Shown: positions 1-7,416 of the stretch, piece by piece
Layout: each line of letters starts with the position of its first letter
How positions within the stretch are numbered: position 1 is the first letter of the stretch
Source of the DNA: an uncultured Collinsella sp.
Lineage (GTDB): Bacteria; Actinomycetota; Coriobacteriia; Coriobacteriales; Coriobacteriaceae
Assembly (NCBI GenBank): GCA_958407555.1
Contig: CATYJC010000013.1
Coordinates: 1-23,418, forward strand
Reading direction: 5' to 3'
DNA: 23,418 bases
Notes under the pieces: model-generated
What the model was told of the DNA's origin: nothing
What the model saw: only the letters and a program-made list of their open reading frames with translations
Databases searched by the model: none
Position numbers and translations under genes: made by a program

Positions 1-180
1 TCAGGGAATTGTAATTGATGGTGAAGGTTCAAAGGTTATTTGCAAAGACTAATTTAAACTTCCAGTTTGCTGCACTCGCTCCTAGCAGGGTTTGGGGCAG
101 GAGGGGCGCAAGAGACGGGAGGGCCTTGTACGCGTTCCTGCGCGAGGGCCGCGGGGAGGGACTGCCTGGGTACGGCGCCT
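1..180. other. Gene-free left edge of the window
   Basis: No convincing gene is visible here. The first ~80 bases are clearly more AT-rich than the rest of the window, and bases 100-175 are unusually G-rich. Neither strand gives a frame that resembles a protein family. Together with the recombinase-like fragment that follows, this looks like accessory or decayed mobile DNA at the edge of a conserved chromosomal block. That reading is inference from base composition and context. Confidence 0.4.
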
Positions 181-321
181 GTCAACTCGGTCTACGTCTT
201 TGATGACCTGGTCGTACTCAATATCAACTTCACGGATGATGCCAAAACGGTCACCCGTGAGGAAGTGTTGGGTTCGAGTGCTGTGGACAATGTTCCAACA
301 TGCTGGGATCGAACTCGCTAG
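181..321 (+). pseudogene. C-terminal remnant of a probable large serine recombinase
   Basis: One plus-strand frame gives about 45 residues that read like the extreme C-terminus of a large serine recombinase: an SVYVFDDLVVLNINF beta-strand pattern, then TDDAKTVTREEV and a Ser-rich tail before a stop at 319-321. Many clostridial and coriobacterial recombinases end in a similar 'VYVYDD...FNY..G.KTV' block; this comparison is from memory of the family. No catalytic N-terminal domain lies upstream and the frame loses any resemblance before base 181, so it is at best a fragment. It overlaps the 3' end of the DUF523 gene on the other strand, which suggests an insertion or deletion scar. The homology is not certain: the opposite strand also reads as plausible protein over part of this stretch. 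Confidence 0.45.
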
Positions 322-742
322 CCAGAATCACGCGGTAACCGTGGCGGAGTAGAAGGTCGACGAAAACACCGTTGCCCGCAGTGAGCGTGCCACTAAAGGT
401 GCCGTCGTAGATACGGCCCGCCCCGCACGAGGGGCTGCGGTCCTGCAGGATGCACGCGGCGATCTCTTCCGGGCCGCCTGCCTGCTCGCACATATCAAGC
501 GCGCGCTGAGCACCCTGGCGAAACTCGCGATCGACTGAGGTACCCTCGCAGGTACGGACCTCGCCGTTCACAATCTCGGACGGCTTGCGCGGCGTGGGCA
601 GGCCGCCAAAGACCTCAGGGCACACCAAGAGTACCTCGGTCCCTGTGCGTTCGCACGCTTCGACCAGCTCGCGATGGTAGTTATCGAGCCCGTTATACTT
701 GCAGTTCTCGCCCATCAAACAGGCGCTCACCACGATCTTCAT
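251..742 (-). CDS. DUF523 family protein
   Basis: A cytoplasmic protein of about 163 residues and unknown function. It carries the DUF523 hallmarks: an N-terminal MKIVVSACLMGENCKYNG with paired cysteines, a middle VCPEVFGGLPTPRKPSEIV, and a C-terminal DRSPSCGAGRIYDGTFSG. The cysteines are conserved in the family and may bind metal or be redox-active, but no reaction has been established. The ATG at 740-742 is preferred because AGGGAG lies 8 nt upstream; a TTG two codons earlier is also open. The last ~15 residues (after ASEFD) do not look like the family and overlap the recombinase-like fragment, so the 3' end may have been replaced during an insertion. It lies downstream of ftsH but beyond that gene's terminator, so it may have its own promoter. 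Confidence 0.85.
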   Translation of the reverse strand: MKIVVSACLMGENCKYNGLDNYHRELVEACERTGTEVLLVCPEVFGGLPTPRKPSEIVNGEVRTCEGTSVDREFRQGAQRALDMCEQAGGPEEIAACILQDRSPSCGAGRIYDGTFSGTLTAGNGVFVDLLLRHGYRVILASEFDPSMLEHCPQHSNPTLPHG

Positions 743-764
743 ATACAACTCTCCCTACGCAAAA

Positions 765-797
765 CGCCCCATTTGAGATGGACACTCAAATGGGGCG
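765..797 (-). terminator. Rho-independent terminator of ftsH
   Basis: A perfect 13-bp inverted repeat (765-777 with 785-797) encloses a 7-nt loop. Read on the minus strand it starts 21 nt after the ftsH stop codon and is followed by TTTT (761-764). It separates ftsH from the DUF523 gene. Confidence 0.85.
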
Positions 798-818
798 ATT
801 GAGACTGCGCAACTAGTA

Positions 819-2726
819 TTACTGCTGCTTAGGCATCAGCGGATTCTCGCGCGTGAGGAGATTCATAAACTCCTCGCCCGTGATCGTCTCCTTCTTGTAC
901 AGATAACGAGCCAGCTCATGGAGCTTAAACTTGTTCTCCTTCAGAATCTGCAGGGCGCGGTCGTGCGCATCCTCGATCAGCTTGGCGACAATTGCGTCCA
1001 CGCGCTCGGCCGTACCGGGGGCGCAGGTGAGCGACGTATCCTGGTTGAGGTACGCATTTTGGACAGTACCGAGCGCCATCATGCCAAACTCATCGGACAT
1101 ACCAAAGCGCGTCACCATGTTGCGGGCGAGCTTGGTTGCTTGCTCGATATCGTTGGCTGCGCCGGTCGTCATCTCGCCAAAGATGAGCTCCTCGGCGGCA
1201 CGTCCGCCGCAGTAGACAGCGAGCTTGTCCAGCACCTCCTGGCGCGTGGTCAGGAAGCGCTCATCCTCCTCGACCTGCATGGTGTAGCCCAGAGCACCGC
1301 TCGTGCGCGGCACGATGGTGATCTTGGTGACCGGCGCAGAGCCCTTCTGGCGGGCTGCGACGATAGCATGGCCGATCTCGTGGTAGGAAACGACCTGCTT
1401 CTCGTGGTCGGACAGCACCGTGGACTTACGCTGCTGACCAGCAATGACGACCTCCACCGACTCCTCAAAGTCGTCCTGGGTCGCTCGCTTGCGACCTACG
1501 CGGACCGCGCGGAGGGCGCCCTCATTGATGATGTTGGCCAGGTCGGCACCCGAGGCGCCGGGCGTGGCGCGGGCAATCGCGGTCAGGTCAATCGGCGGCT
1601 CCGTCTTCACGCTCTTGGCATGCAGCTCAAGAATGTTCTTGCGGCCGGTCAGATCGGGCAGCTCAACGGGGATGCGGCGATCAAAACGACCGGGGCGCAG
1701 CAGGGCGGGATCGAGGCTGTCGGGACGATTGGTGGCAGCGAGGACGACGATACCCTTGTGGTTATCGAAGCCGTCCATCTCGGTCAGCAGCTGGTTGAGC
1801 GTCTGCTCGCGCTCGTCGTTGCCGCTAAAGCCGCCGCCATCGCGCTTTTTGCCGATGGTATCGATCTCGTCGATAAAGACGATGCACGGGGCCTTTTCCT
1901 TGGCCTGCTTAAACAGATCGCGGACCTTGGCGGCGCCACGGCCGACGAACATCTCGACGAACTCAGAACCCGAAATGCTAAAGAACGGCACGCCCGCCTC
2001 GCCGGCAACAGCCTTGGCGAGCAGAGTTTTACCGGTACCCGGAGGGCCAACAAGGAGAGCACCGCGCGGCAGCTTGGCGCCAATTTCCTCGTAGCGCTGC
2101 GGCTTCTCCAGAAAGTCGACGACCTCCTTGAGGGATTCCTTGGCCTCTTCCTGGCCAGCGACATCCTTAAAGGTCACGCCCACATCCTTGGAGGCGATAA
2201 CGCGAGCGCCGGACTTACCCAGTCCACCGCCGCCAAAGCCACCGCCGCCAAAGTTCATCGACGGGCCGTCATCGCCCATAGCCTTCTTCATACGGCGGTT
2301 GAGCCACCAACCGATCAGGAAGAAGATGGCCATGGGAAGAATAAGCGTAAGCAGGTAGTAGGTCATCAGACCCGAGTTTTTATCGGGAACGACCGACTCC
2401 AGGGAGGCACCGGATTCAAGCACACGATCGGTAAAGCCCGCGTCATTCGGCACACCGGTCGTCTTGTAGGCGATGTTCTCGTCCTCGCCCTTCTTGGTGT
2501 AATAAATGGTGTAATCGTCGGTATTGTACTCGACCTTGTCGACACTCTTCTTATCGAGCGCTTTGACAAACGTCGAGTAATCGGTCTTCGTAATCTGCTG
2601 CGTGTGACCGATGTTGGGGAACAGAACGGTCGAGAGCACGAGGTAGACGACGAAGGCGATGAGCACGTAGAGGATCATATTCCGTCTACGTTTGTTGTCA
2701 TCCATCTCCATCTGCTTGAACTCCAT
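819..2726 (-). CDS. ftsH: ATP-dependent zinc metalloprotease FtsH
   Basis: Membrane-anchored AAA+ protease that extracts and degrades misfolded membrane proteins and short-lived regulators. The 635 residues show a first membrane segment (about 17-36), an extracytoplasmic domain, a second membrane segment (about 120-142) and a Gly-rich linker (about 160-170). The AAA+ module follows, with Walker A GPPGTGKT (227-234), Walker B FIDEID (284-289) and the second region of homology ATNRPDSLDPALLRPGRFDR. The peptidase has the zinc site HEIGH (449-453), with Asp526 in GAANDIEQAT as the likely third ligand. Length is typical. The ATG at 2726 lacks a good ribosome site; the ATG at codon 6, with GGAG 9 nt upstream, is a credible alternative that would remove only five residues. 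The gene is divergent from cobO and ends in its own terminator. Confidence 0.97.
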   Translation of the reverse strand: MEFKQMEMDDNKRRRNMILYVLIAFVVYLVLSTVLFPNIGHTQQITKTDYSTFVKALDKKSVDKVEYNTDDYTIYYTKKGEDENIAYKTTGVPNDAGFTDRVLESGASLESVVPDKNSGLMTYYLLTLILPMAIFFLIGWWLNRRMKKAMGDDGPSMNFGGGGFGGGGLGKSGARVIASKDVGVTFKDVAGQEEAKESLKEVVDFLEKPQRYEEIGAKLPRGALLVGPPGTGKTLLAKAVAGEAGVPFFSISGSEFVEMFVGRGAAKVRDLFKQAKEKAPCIVFIDEIDTIGKKRDGGGFSGNDEREQTLNQLLTEMDGFDNHKGIVVLAATNRPDSLDPALLRPGRFDRRIPVELPDLTGRKNILELHAKSVKTEPPIDLTAIARATPGASGADLANIINEGALRAVRVGRKRATQDDFEESVEVVIAGQQRKSTVLSDHEKQVVSYHEIGHAIVAARQKGSAPVTKITIVPRTSGALGYTMQVEEDERFLTTRQEVLDKLAVYCGGRAAEELIFGEMTTGAANDIEQATKLARNMVTRFGMSDEFGMMALGTVQNAYLNQDTSLTCAPGTAERVDAIVAKLIEDAHDRALQILKENKFKLHELARYLYKKETITGEEFMNLLTRENPLMPKQQ

Positions 2727-2803
2727 CTACTGGGGTTGATAATGCTATCTAGAATACCCAACCCGGACGGCGATAAACCGACGCCGGGCACGAAAGGACA
2801 GAG

Positions 2804-3289
2804 ATGGCATCACTGGAAGTCGGCAAGGTTCAGATCTACACGGGCGACGGCAAGGGCAAAACCACGGCTGCGCTGGGACTGGCGATGCGCGCCACGGGTT
2901 ATGGACTCGACGTGCTCATGCTGCAGTTTGCCAAGAAGCTGCACTGCGCCGAACACGATGCCGCGCCGCGCCTGGGACTGCGCATTATACAGGCCGATCG
3001 CGACACACCCGAGGCTTGCGCCGAGCAGATCATGGAACTTGCACGCGAACAGATCTCGCAGGTCGACGTGCTCATTTTGGACGAACTCGGCGAGGCCATG
3101 CGCCGCGGCTTTGTGACGCGCGAGGATGTCGAAGCGCTGATCGCGATAAAGCCCGCCACTACGGAGCTCGTGCTCACCGGCCGGGGCCTGCTGCCCCTCG
3201 CAGACCTCGCGGACCTGGTCACCGAAATGCGCCCCGTCAAACACTACTTCGACGAAGGCCTCCTAGCCCGCCAAGGCATCGAATACTAA
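2804..3289 (+). CDS. cobO: Cob(I)yrinic acid a,c-diamide adenosyltransferase (CobO/BtuR type)
   Basis: Transfers the adenosyl group of ATP to the cobalt of reduced corrinoids, forming adenosylcobalamin or its precursors. At 161 residues it is slightly short for the family (usually about 170-200). The family P-loop GDGKGKTT is at residues 14-21. Further on are the Walker-B-like VDVLILDELGEAM and the ELVLTGRG segment typical of CobA/CobO/BtuR proteins, and a C-terminus that reads EMRPVKHYFDEGLLARQGIEY, where family members place the AxxGIE(Y/F) ending. AAAGGA five nucleotides before the ATG supports the start. No other cobalamin gene is nearby, so a salvage role, converting imported corrinoids to the coenzyme form, is more likely than part of a local synthesis operon. 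Transcribed alone, divergently from ftsH and converging on the MATE gene. Confidence 0.93.
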   Translation: MASLEVGKVQIYTGDGKGKTTAALGLAMRATGYGLDVLMLQFAKKLHCAEHDAAPRLGLRIIQADRDTPEACAEQIMELAREQISQVDVLILDELGEAMRRGFVTREDVEALIAIKPATTELVLTGRGLLPLADLADLVTEMRPVKHYFDEGLLARQGIEY

Positions 3290-3298
3290 TTGATCCAA

Positions 3299-3366
3299 AG
3301 GGGACGGAGGAAAACGGATCATTTCGCCTTATCGCCGGGCCAATGATCCGTTTTCCTCCGTCCCCT
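3299..3366. repeat. Long perfect inverted repeat between convergent genes
   Basis: Two 25-nt arms (3299-3323 and 3342-3366) are exact reverse complements around an 18-nt loop. The element fills almost all of the gap between the convergent cobO and MATE genes. The arms begin AGGGGACGGAGG and end CGGATCATT. Neither side has a T-run, so it is not a textbook terminator, although so strong a hairpin could block transcription or protect mRNA ends from both sides. Size and location fit a REP/REPIN-like dispersed palindrome. No second copy was seen in this window. Confidence 0.85.
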
Positions 3367-3374
3367 ACGGGTCA

Positions 3375-4724
3375 TTAGGCAGTGGCGCGGCCGAGCCAGT
3401 TGCCACTGTGGTGGTAGATGGTAAACATCGTGGCCGTGATGAGCCAGGTTACAGGGTAAACCAGCAGCAGGTGCTCAAGCGACGGATCGAACGGCATAAT
3501 CGCAAACACCCAGATCACCCTGAGCACAACGGTGCCAAAAATCGTGAGCAGCATGGGCTGAAGGCTCACGCCGGCGCCGCGGATAGAGCCCGACGCGTTT
3601 TCGATAATCGAGAAGATTGCGTAGAACGGCGCGATGAAATGAAGAATCGTCGTAGTGTACGCCGCAATCGAAGCATCGTCGACAAACAGAAGCGACAGAG
3701 GACCCGAGAACACCAGCAGCACGGCAGACAGGCCACCAATGAGCATAAACGACAGCACAAGCGACGTATGGTAGCCCTTGCGCATGCGCTCGTAGTTGCG
3801 CGCGCCAAAGTTCTGTGCCGAGAACGTGGTGATCGACACGCCAAGCGCCTCGGTAACCATCCAGACAATGCCATCCAAACGGCCCGAAAGACCCCACGCC
3901 GTGGTGACATCGGCGCCAAACGAGTTGACCGACACCTGAATCAAAACGTTGGAAATCGAATACGCAGCAGACTGAAAGCCAAGCGGCAGACCACACGAGA
4001 TCATGCTCTTACAAATGCCAGGATCAATGCCGAGTTTGGACAGTGAAAGCCGCCACGCACCCGGTGCGTGCATCATGCGAATCACGATCATCGTGGCGTT
4101 GGAGCAAATGGTCAGCGCCACCGCGATGCCGCAGCCCAGAGCCTCCATATGAAGCACGGCAACGAAGATAACATCCAGCACCGCATTAACAAGGCAGCCG
4201 GAAGCGATGATCACAGCAGGACCGCGCGTGTCACCCACGGCGCGCAGCAGTGCCGTTCCCATATTGAGCAACAGCGCCGCAACCATAGCGGCAAAATAAC
4301 AACGAGCATAGGCCACGCCCTCGGCCAATAGTTCATGCGGCGTGTTCATAAGAACCAGCATGGGCTCAACGAACACTATGCCAAGAATCGAGAAAACGAT
4401 ACCGCCCACCAGCGCGAGGGTCATGGCCGTATGGACCGAACGACTCAGTCGCTCATCATCGTGCTGGCCAAAATACTGACCGGTAATGACCGCGCAGCCG
4501 GCGCCGACGCCAACGCAAAAGCCAATGCAGAGCTCGGTGAGCACCATCGTGGCCTGAATGCCACCCAGTGCAAGCTTGCCGCCAAACTGGCCGACGATAT
4601 AGGTACCGATAAGCGTGTAGGCCTGTTGAAAAAACGAACTAAAAAAGATGGGAACGCACAGCGAAAGCAGCTGCTGCCAAATAACACCCTGCGTTACATC
4701 GATAGCCGTAGATTTCTTAGCCAC
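3375..4724 (-). CDS. MATE family efflux transporter
   Basis: Integral membrane protein of about 449 residues with a dozen hydrophobic segments. It has the two-fold repeat of MATE (NorM/DinF-like) exporters, which expel cationic drugs or metabolites in exchange for Na+ or H+. Family-like features include IWQQLLSLCVPIFFSSFFQQAY at the start of the first half, GTALLRAVGDTRGP before the central loop, and TTFSAQNFGARNYERMRKG in the second half. The substrate cannot be told from sequence. The chosen start is the GTG at 4724, just downstream of GGGGAGG (4-nt spacing). A TTG eleven codons earlier would add an unlikely MLFDVCWWGGR leader. It stands alone, converging on cobO across the long inverted repeat. 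Confidence 0.92.
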   Translation of the reverse strand: MAKKSTAIDVTQGVIWQQLLSLCVPIFFSSFFQQAYTLIGTYIVGQFGGKLALGGIQATMVLTELCIGFCVGVGAGCAVITGQYFGQHDDERLSRSVHTAMTLALVGGIVFSILGIVFVEPMLVLMNTPHELLAEGVAYARCYFAAMVAALLLNMGTALLRAVGDTRGPAVIIASGCLVNAVLDVIFVAVLHMEALGCGIAVALTICSNATMIVIRMMHAPGAWRLSLSKLGIDPGICKSMISCGLPLGFQSAAYSISNVLIQVSVNSFGADVTTAWGLSGRLDGIVWMVTEALGVSITTFSAQNFGARNYERMRKGYHTSLVLSFMLIGGLSAVLLVFSGPLSLLFVDDASIAAYTTTILHFIAPFYAIFSIIENASGSIRGAGVSLQPMLLTIFGTVVLRVIWVFAIMPFDPSLEHLLLVYPVTWLITATMFTIYHHSGNWLGRATA

Positions 4725-4849
4725 ACGCCCTCCCCACCAGCATACGTCAAACAACAAAACGGCAATTTAAGGCCAAAACCAATAGCAGCTTAGCACCGAC
4801 CGGCATCGACCGAAACACCCCGAATCAGAGCCCGGTGCGAACTATCTGC

Positions 4850-5764
4850 CTAGTGATACAAACCCGGCTGGTAGTGATACTCATTGCTCACATGCGGGCA
4901 CAGCTGCCAAAAGGCGACGGCACTCGCCGCGGCCACGTTGAGCGAATCGACCCCGTGCGCCATCGGAATGCGCACGGCCCGGTCGCAGCCCGCGATGGTC
5001 TTGGCGCCCAGGCCGGCACCCTCGGTGCCCATAAAGATTGCCAGGCGGTCAATCTCCTGTAGCGCGGGATCGTCCAGCGAAACGGAGTCATCCGTCAACG
5101 CCATGGCGGCACACGAAAAACCGGCATCGTGCAGCGCCGCCAGGCCGTCATGCGGCCACACGCGCGCCTCACTGCCAATACGCGTCCACGGCACCTGAAA
5201 CACGGTTCCCATGCTCACGCGGGCCGAGCGACGGTACAGCGGATCGCAGCACGTAGGGCTCACCAGAATGCCGTCGACATTGAGCGCGGCGGCCGAGCGG
5301 AAAATCGCGCCGACGTTGGTGTGGTCGACAATACCCTCGAGCACGCATACGCGCACCGGTCGCTTCCCCGCCGCCTCGACGACGCCGCCGAGAAACTCAT
5401 CAACCGGAATCTGCCGCGGGCGACGAAACGCCGCGAGCGCACCGCGCGTCACGTTAAAGCCCGTCAATTGCTCCATGAGCTCCATGGAGGCAACGAACAC
5501 AGGAACAGGGCCGGCGTCCTCGCACACAACCAGGCGCTCAAACAGCGGCATCATCTGGTCGAGCCAGCGTTCGCCCAAAAGAAAGCTCACCGGCTCATAT
5601 CCGGCACGCACCGCGCGCTCGATAACCTTGGCACTCTCCGCGATAAAGATGCCCTTTTGCGGCTCCAGCACGCAGCGTAGCTCGCGTTCGGTCAGTCGCA
5701 CGTAGGCATCGAGCCGCTCATCCTCGAGCGAGTCAATTCGCAGCACCTCAACGGCATCAGTCAT
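4850..5764 (-). CDS. TrmH/SpoU family RNA 2'-O-methyltransferase
   Basis: Predicted SPOUT-class enzyme that methylates a ribose 2'-OH in rRNA or tRNA with S-adenosylmethionine. The 304 residues comprise an N-terminal region of the SpoU substrate-binding type (about 25-105) and a C-terminal knot domain. All three SpoU motifs are visible: HTNVGAIFRSA (about 148-158, with the conserved Asn and Arg), IFMGTEGAGL (about 243-252) and IPMAHGVDSLNVAAA (about 266-280). Closest in type to the TsnR/RlmB-like group; the exact target nucleotide cannot be read from sequence. The ATG at 5764 has only a weak ribosome site. It lies downstream of dfrA in the same direction, about 110 nt away, probably as a separate unit. 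Confidence 0.88.
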   Translation of the reverse strand: MTDAVEVLRIDSLEDERLDAYVRLTERELRCVLEPQKGIFIAESAKVIERAVRAGYEPVSFLLGERWLDQMMPLFERLVVCEDAGPVPVFVASMELMEQLTGFNVTRGALAAFRRPRQIPVDEFLGGVVEAAGKRPVRVCVLEGIVDHTNVGAIFRSAAALNVDGILVSPTCCDPLYRRSARVSMGTVFQVPWTRIGSEARVWPHDGLAALHDAGFSCAAMALTDDSVSLDDPALQEIDRLAIFMGTEGAGLGAKTIAGCDRAVRIPMAHGVDSLNVAAASAVAFWQLCPHVSNEYHYQPGLYH

Positions 5765-5810
5765 AACAGCCAGCCCGTACCTTTCTTACAGCAGCATCTA
5801 TATCAAACGA

Positions 5811-5829
5811 GGCGACGCCAGGCGCCGCC
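5811..5829 (-). terminator. Possible weak terminator after dfrA
   Basis: On the minus strand a GC-rich hairpin of 6-7 pairs with one G-U wobble lies about 45 nt past the dfrA stop and is followed by TCGTTTG. The T-run is poor, so this is only a candidate. The rest of the 5765-5873 gap shows nothing clear. Confidence 0.3.
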
Positions 5830-5873
5830 CCTTACTCATTCCAACCCGATAATACCGTGGGCAAATAGGAGAT

Positions 5874-6392
5874 TTAAGCATCAAAGCGACGATACGTCAC
5901 GAACTCATAATCGAGGCCTTCGTCGCCCTCGCCCGCGGCAATCGTGGCAACCCCTTCGCGCCGCGCAACTTCCCACGCGGGATCGGCGTCCAAGTCGGGA
6001 AAGTACGTGTCCACGGCATGAGTGCAATGGTTGTGCGTGACCTCGGCCTCGGCGCAATACGGCAAAAACTGCCGATAGACATCGCCGCCGCCGATCACCC
6101 ACGCAACGGGCTCATCGGCAACCGCAGCGAGCGCCTCGTCGATGCTATGCACCACGTCGACGCCCTCGGGGGCAAAGCTCTCGTCGCGGGTAAGCACGAT
6201 ATTGCGACGGTTCTTGAGCGGACGCCCACCGGGAAAACTCAGCAGCGTCTTGCGCCCCATGATGACCGGGCAACCCTTGGTGCAGGCCACAAAATGGCGC
6301 ATGTCGGCGCGATTGGACACCACCATGTCGCCCTCGCACCCAATGCCCCAATCGTCACACACGGCGACAATGGCTGAAAGCTTACACGTCAT
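5874..6392 (-). CDS. dfrA: Dihydrofolate reductase
   Basis: Reduces dihydrofolate to tetrahydrofolate with NADPH, renewing the folate oxidised by the neighbouring thymidylate synthase. At 172 residues it is of normal length. Visible family elements are LSAIVAVCDDWGIG at the N-terminus, RADMRHF with the acidic residue expected to protonate substrate, VIMGRKTLLSFPGGRPLKNRRNIVLTR (folate and NADPH binding) and the WVIGGGDVYRQF glycine motif. The usual LPW after the first loop is replaced here by MVV. The ATG at 6392 is chosen because AGGTGG, overlapping the thyA stop, lies 5 nt upstream; a GTG three codons earlier is possible. It starts 9 nt after thyA, so co-transcription and coupling are likely. 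Confidence 0.95.
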   Translation of the reverse strand: MTCKLSAIVAVCDDWGIGCEGDMVVSNRADMRHFVACTKGCPVIMGRKTLLSFPGGRPLKNRRNIVLTRDESFAPEGVDVVHSIDEALAAVADEPVAWVIGGGDVYRQFLPYCAEAEVTHNHCTHAVDTYFPDLDADPAWEVARREGVATIAAGEGDEGLDYEFVTYRRFDA

Positions 6393-6401
6393 GAGCGCCA
6401 C

Positions 6402-7250
6402 CTACACCGCAATGGGAATGTTCTTGACCTGCGGGCCGTGCTCATAGCCCTCGACGATCAGGTCGTCGGTCGTAAACGCATAGAAATCGTGCACATCGGG
6501 GTTAAGTGTTACCTTAGGCGCCGCAAACTGCGGACGCTCGATAAGTTCACGGACGATATCGACATGACGGTCGTAAATGTGGGCATCGGCAATCACATGC
6601 AGCAGCTCGCCGGGAATCATATCGATCGACTGCGCGACCATCATCAGCAAAATGGCGTACTGGCACACATTCCAGTTGTTGGCGGCCAAAATATCTTGGC
6701 TGCGCTGGTTGAGAATCATGTTGAGTGTGGGCTTATCGTCCTGCGGGCGCTGCGTCACGTTATAGGTCACGCTGTAGGCGCACGGATACAGGTGCATCTC
6801 GGACAGGTCGCTAAACACGTAGGTGTTGGTCATAATGCGGCGGCTGTACGGCGTGTTCTTAAGGTCGTACAGCACGCGGTCCATCTGGTCAAAGTCACCC
6901 TCGGCATAATGGCTTTTCTGCCCAATCTGGTACCCGTAGGCCTTGCCGATGGAGCCAGTCTCGTCGGCCCACTCGTCCCAAATATGGCTGTTAAGGTCAT
7001 GGACGTTATTTGACTTCTTTTGATAGATCCACAAGATCTCGTCCATGGCAGACTTAAGCGCCGTGCGACGCAGTGTGAGCGCGGGGAACTCCTCACGCAG
7101 GTCGTAGCGAGCCGTAACGCCAAAGTTTTTAATGGTATAGGCAGGGGTGCCGTCCTCCCACACCGGTCGGACCTTTTGGCCCTCGGTGGTGGTGCCATGG
7201 TCCAAGATATCACGGCACATGGTTACAAACTGTTGATCAGCCTTGCTCAT
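6402..7250 (-). CDS. thyA: Thymidylate synthase ThyA
   Basis: Methylates dUMP to dTMP using methylene-tetrahydrofolate and releases dihydrofolate for DfrA. The 282 residues include the substrate-binding and catalytic segments: Cys157 in MHLYPCAYSVTYNV is the likely nucleophile. QRSQD (182-186) binds phosphate, and NNWNVCQYA and HVIADAHIYDRH complete the active site. The residue after the catalytic Cys is Ala, not the His seen in E. coli-type enzymes (PCH); as I recall, some Gram-positive ThyA sequences share this. The start is firm: AGGAGG lies 4 nt before the ATG at 7250, and the frame upstream of it has no family similarity. First gene of a thyA-dfrA unit, divergent from the DUF134 fusion. 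Confidence 0.97.
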   Translation of the reverse strand: MSKADQQFVTMCRDILDHGTTTEGQKVRPVWEDGTPAYTIKNFGVTARYDLREEFPALTLRRTALKSAMDEILWIYQKKSNNVHDLNSHIWDEWADETGSIGKAYGYQIGQKSHYAEGDFDQMDRVLYDLKNTPYSRRIMTNTYVFSDLSEMHLYPCAYSVTYNVTQRPQDDKPTLNMILNQRSQDILAANNWNVCQYAILLMMVAQSIDMIPGELLHVIADAHIYDRHVDIVRELIERPQFAAPKVTLNPDVHDFYAFTTDDLIVEGYEHGPQVKNIPIAV

Positions 7251-7284
7251 TGACCCTCCTGTCAGTCGCCTATAAGCGAAATTC

Positions 7285-7290
7285 ATTGTA
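7285..7290 (-). promoter_or_regulatory. Candidate -10 box of thyA-dfrA
   Basis: On the minus strand the sequence reads TACAAT, 34 nt upstream of the thyA start codon, which is a sensible leader length. The matching -35 region is poor (TGTGGG at a 17-nt spacing), so activation or a non-standard promoter is possible. Confidence 0.35.
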
Positions 7291-7337
7291 GCCCAGGCGC
7301 ACGCGGCCCCACAGCCCAAACATAAGCCCTCATTTTC

Positions 7338-7349
7338 TGACATATGCCA
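7338..7349. promoter_or_regulatory. Upstream operator-like site (imperfect palindrome)
   Basis: TGACATATGCCA matches 10 of 12 positions of the perfect palindrome at 7391-7402. The two centres are 53 bp apart, close to five helical turns. It lies in the thyA/DUF134-fusion intergenic region, just upstream of the candidate -35 of the fusion gene. Confidence 0.5.
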
Positions 7350-7357
7350 AAAATGCC

Positions 7358-7385
7358 TTGCACGGTTCAGCTCGCGCGCTATCTT
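7358..7385 (+). promoter_or_regulatory. Candidate promoter of the DUF134-NifX fusion gene
   Basis: TTGCAC (7358-7363) and TATCTT (7380-7385) are separated by 16 nt, giving a predicted start near 7392. That start falls inside the perfect palindrome at 7391-7402, the layout expected for repression. Neither box is a perfect consensus match. Confidence 0.35.
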
Positions 7386-7390
7386 ATTGT

Positions 7391-7402
7391 TGACATATGT
7401 CA
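7391..7402. promoter_or_regulatory. Operator-like perfect palindrome
   Basis: TGACATATGTCA is a perfect 12-bp palindrome 14 nt before the start codon and right after the candidate -10 box. A protein bound here would block transcription start or early elongation. The gene's own DUF134 helix-turn-helix domain is an obvious candidate for the binder (inference). Confidence 0.55.
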
Positions 7403-7416
7403 GATTTGGAGGGTGT

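Noticed and set aside
918..3116. A very long open frame on the plus strand opposite ftsH
   Set aside because: It mirrors the codons of ftsH, a certain gene, and its translation resembles no protein family. GC-rich codon use often leaves the opposite strand open.
6730..6800. The missing PCH histidine of ThyA as a sign of a dead enzyme
   Set aside because: All other active-site segments are intact, and to my knowledge some Gram-positive ThyA clades have Ala at this position, so this is likely clade variation.
7390..7395. TTGACA as a -35 box for the DUF134 fusion
   Set aside because: A -10 at normal spacing would fall on the start codon. The TTGACA is better explained as part of the TGACATATGTCA palindrome.
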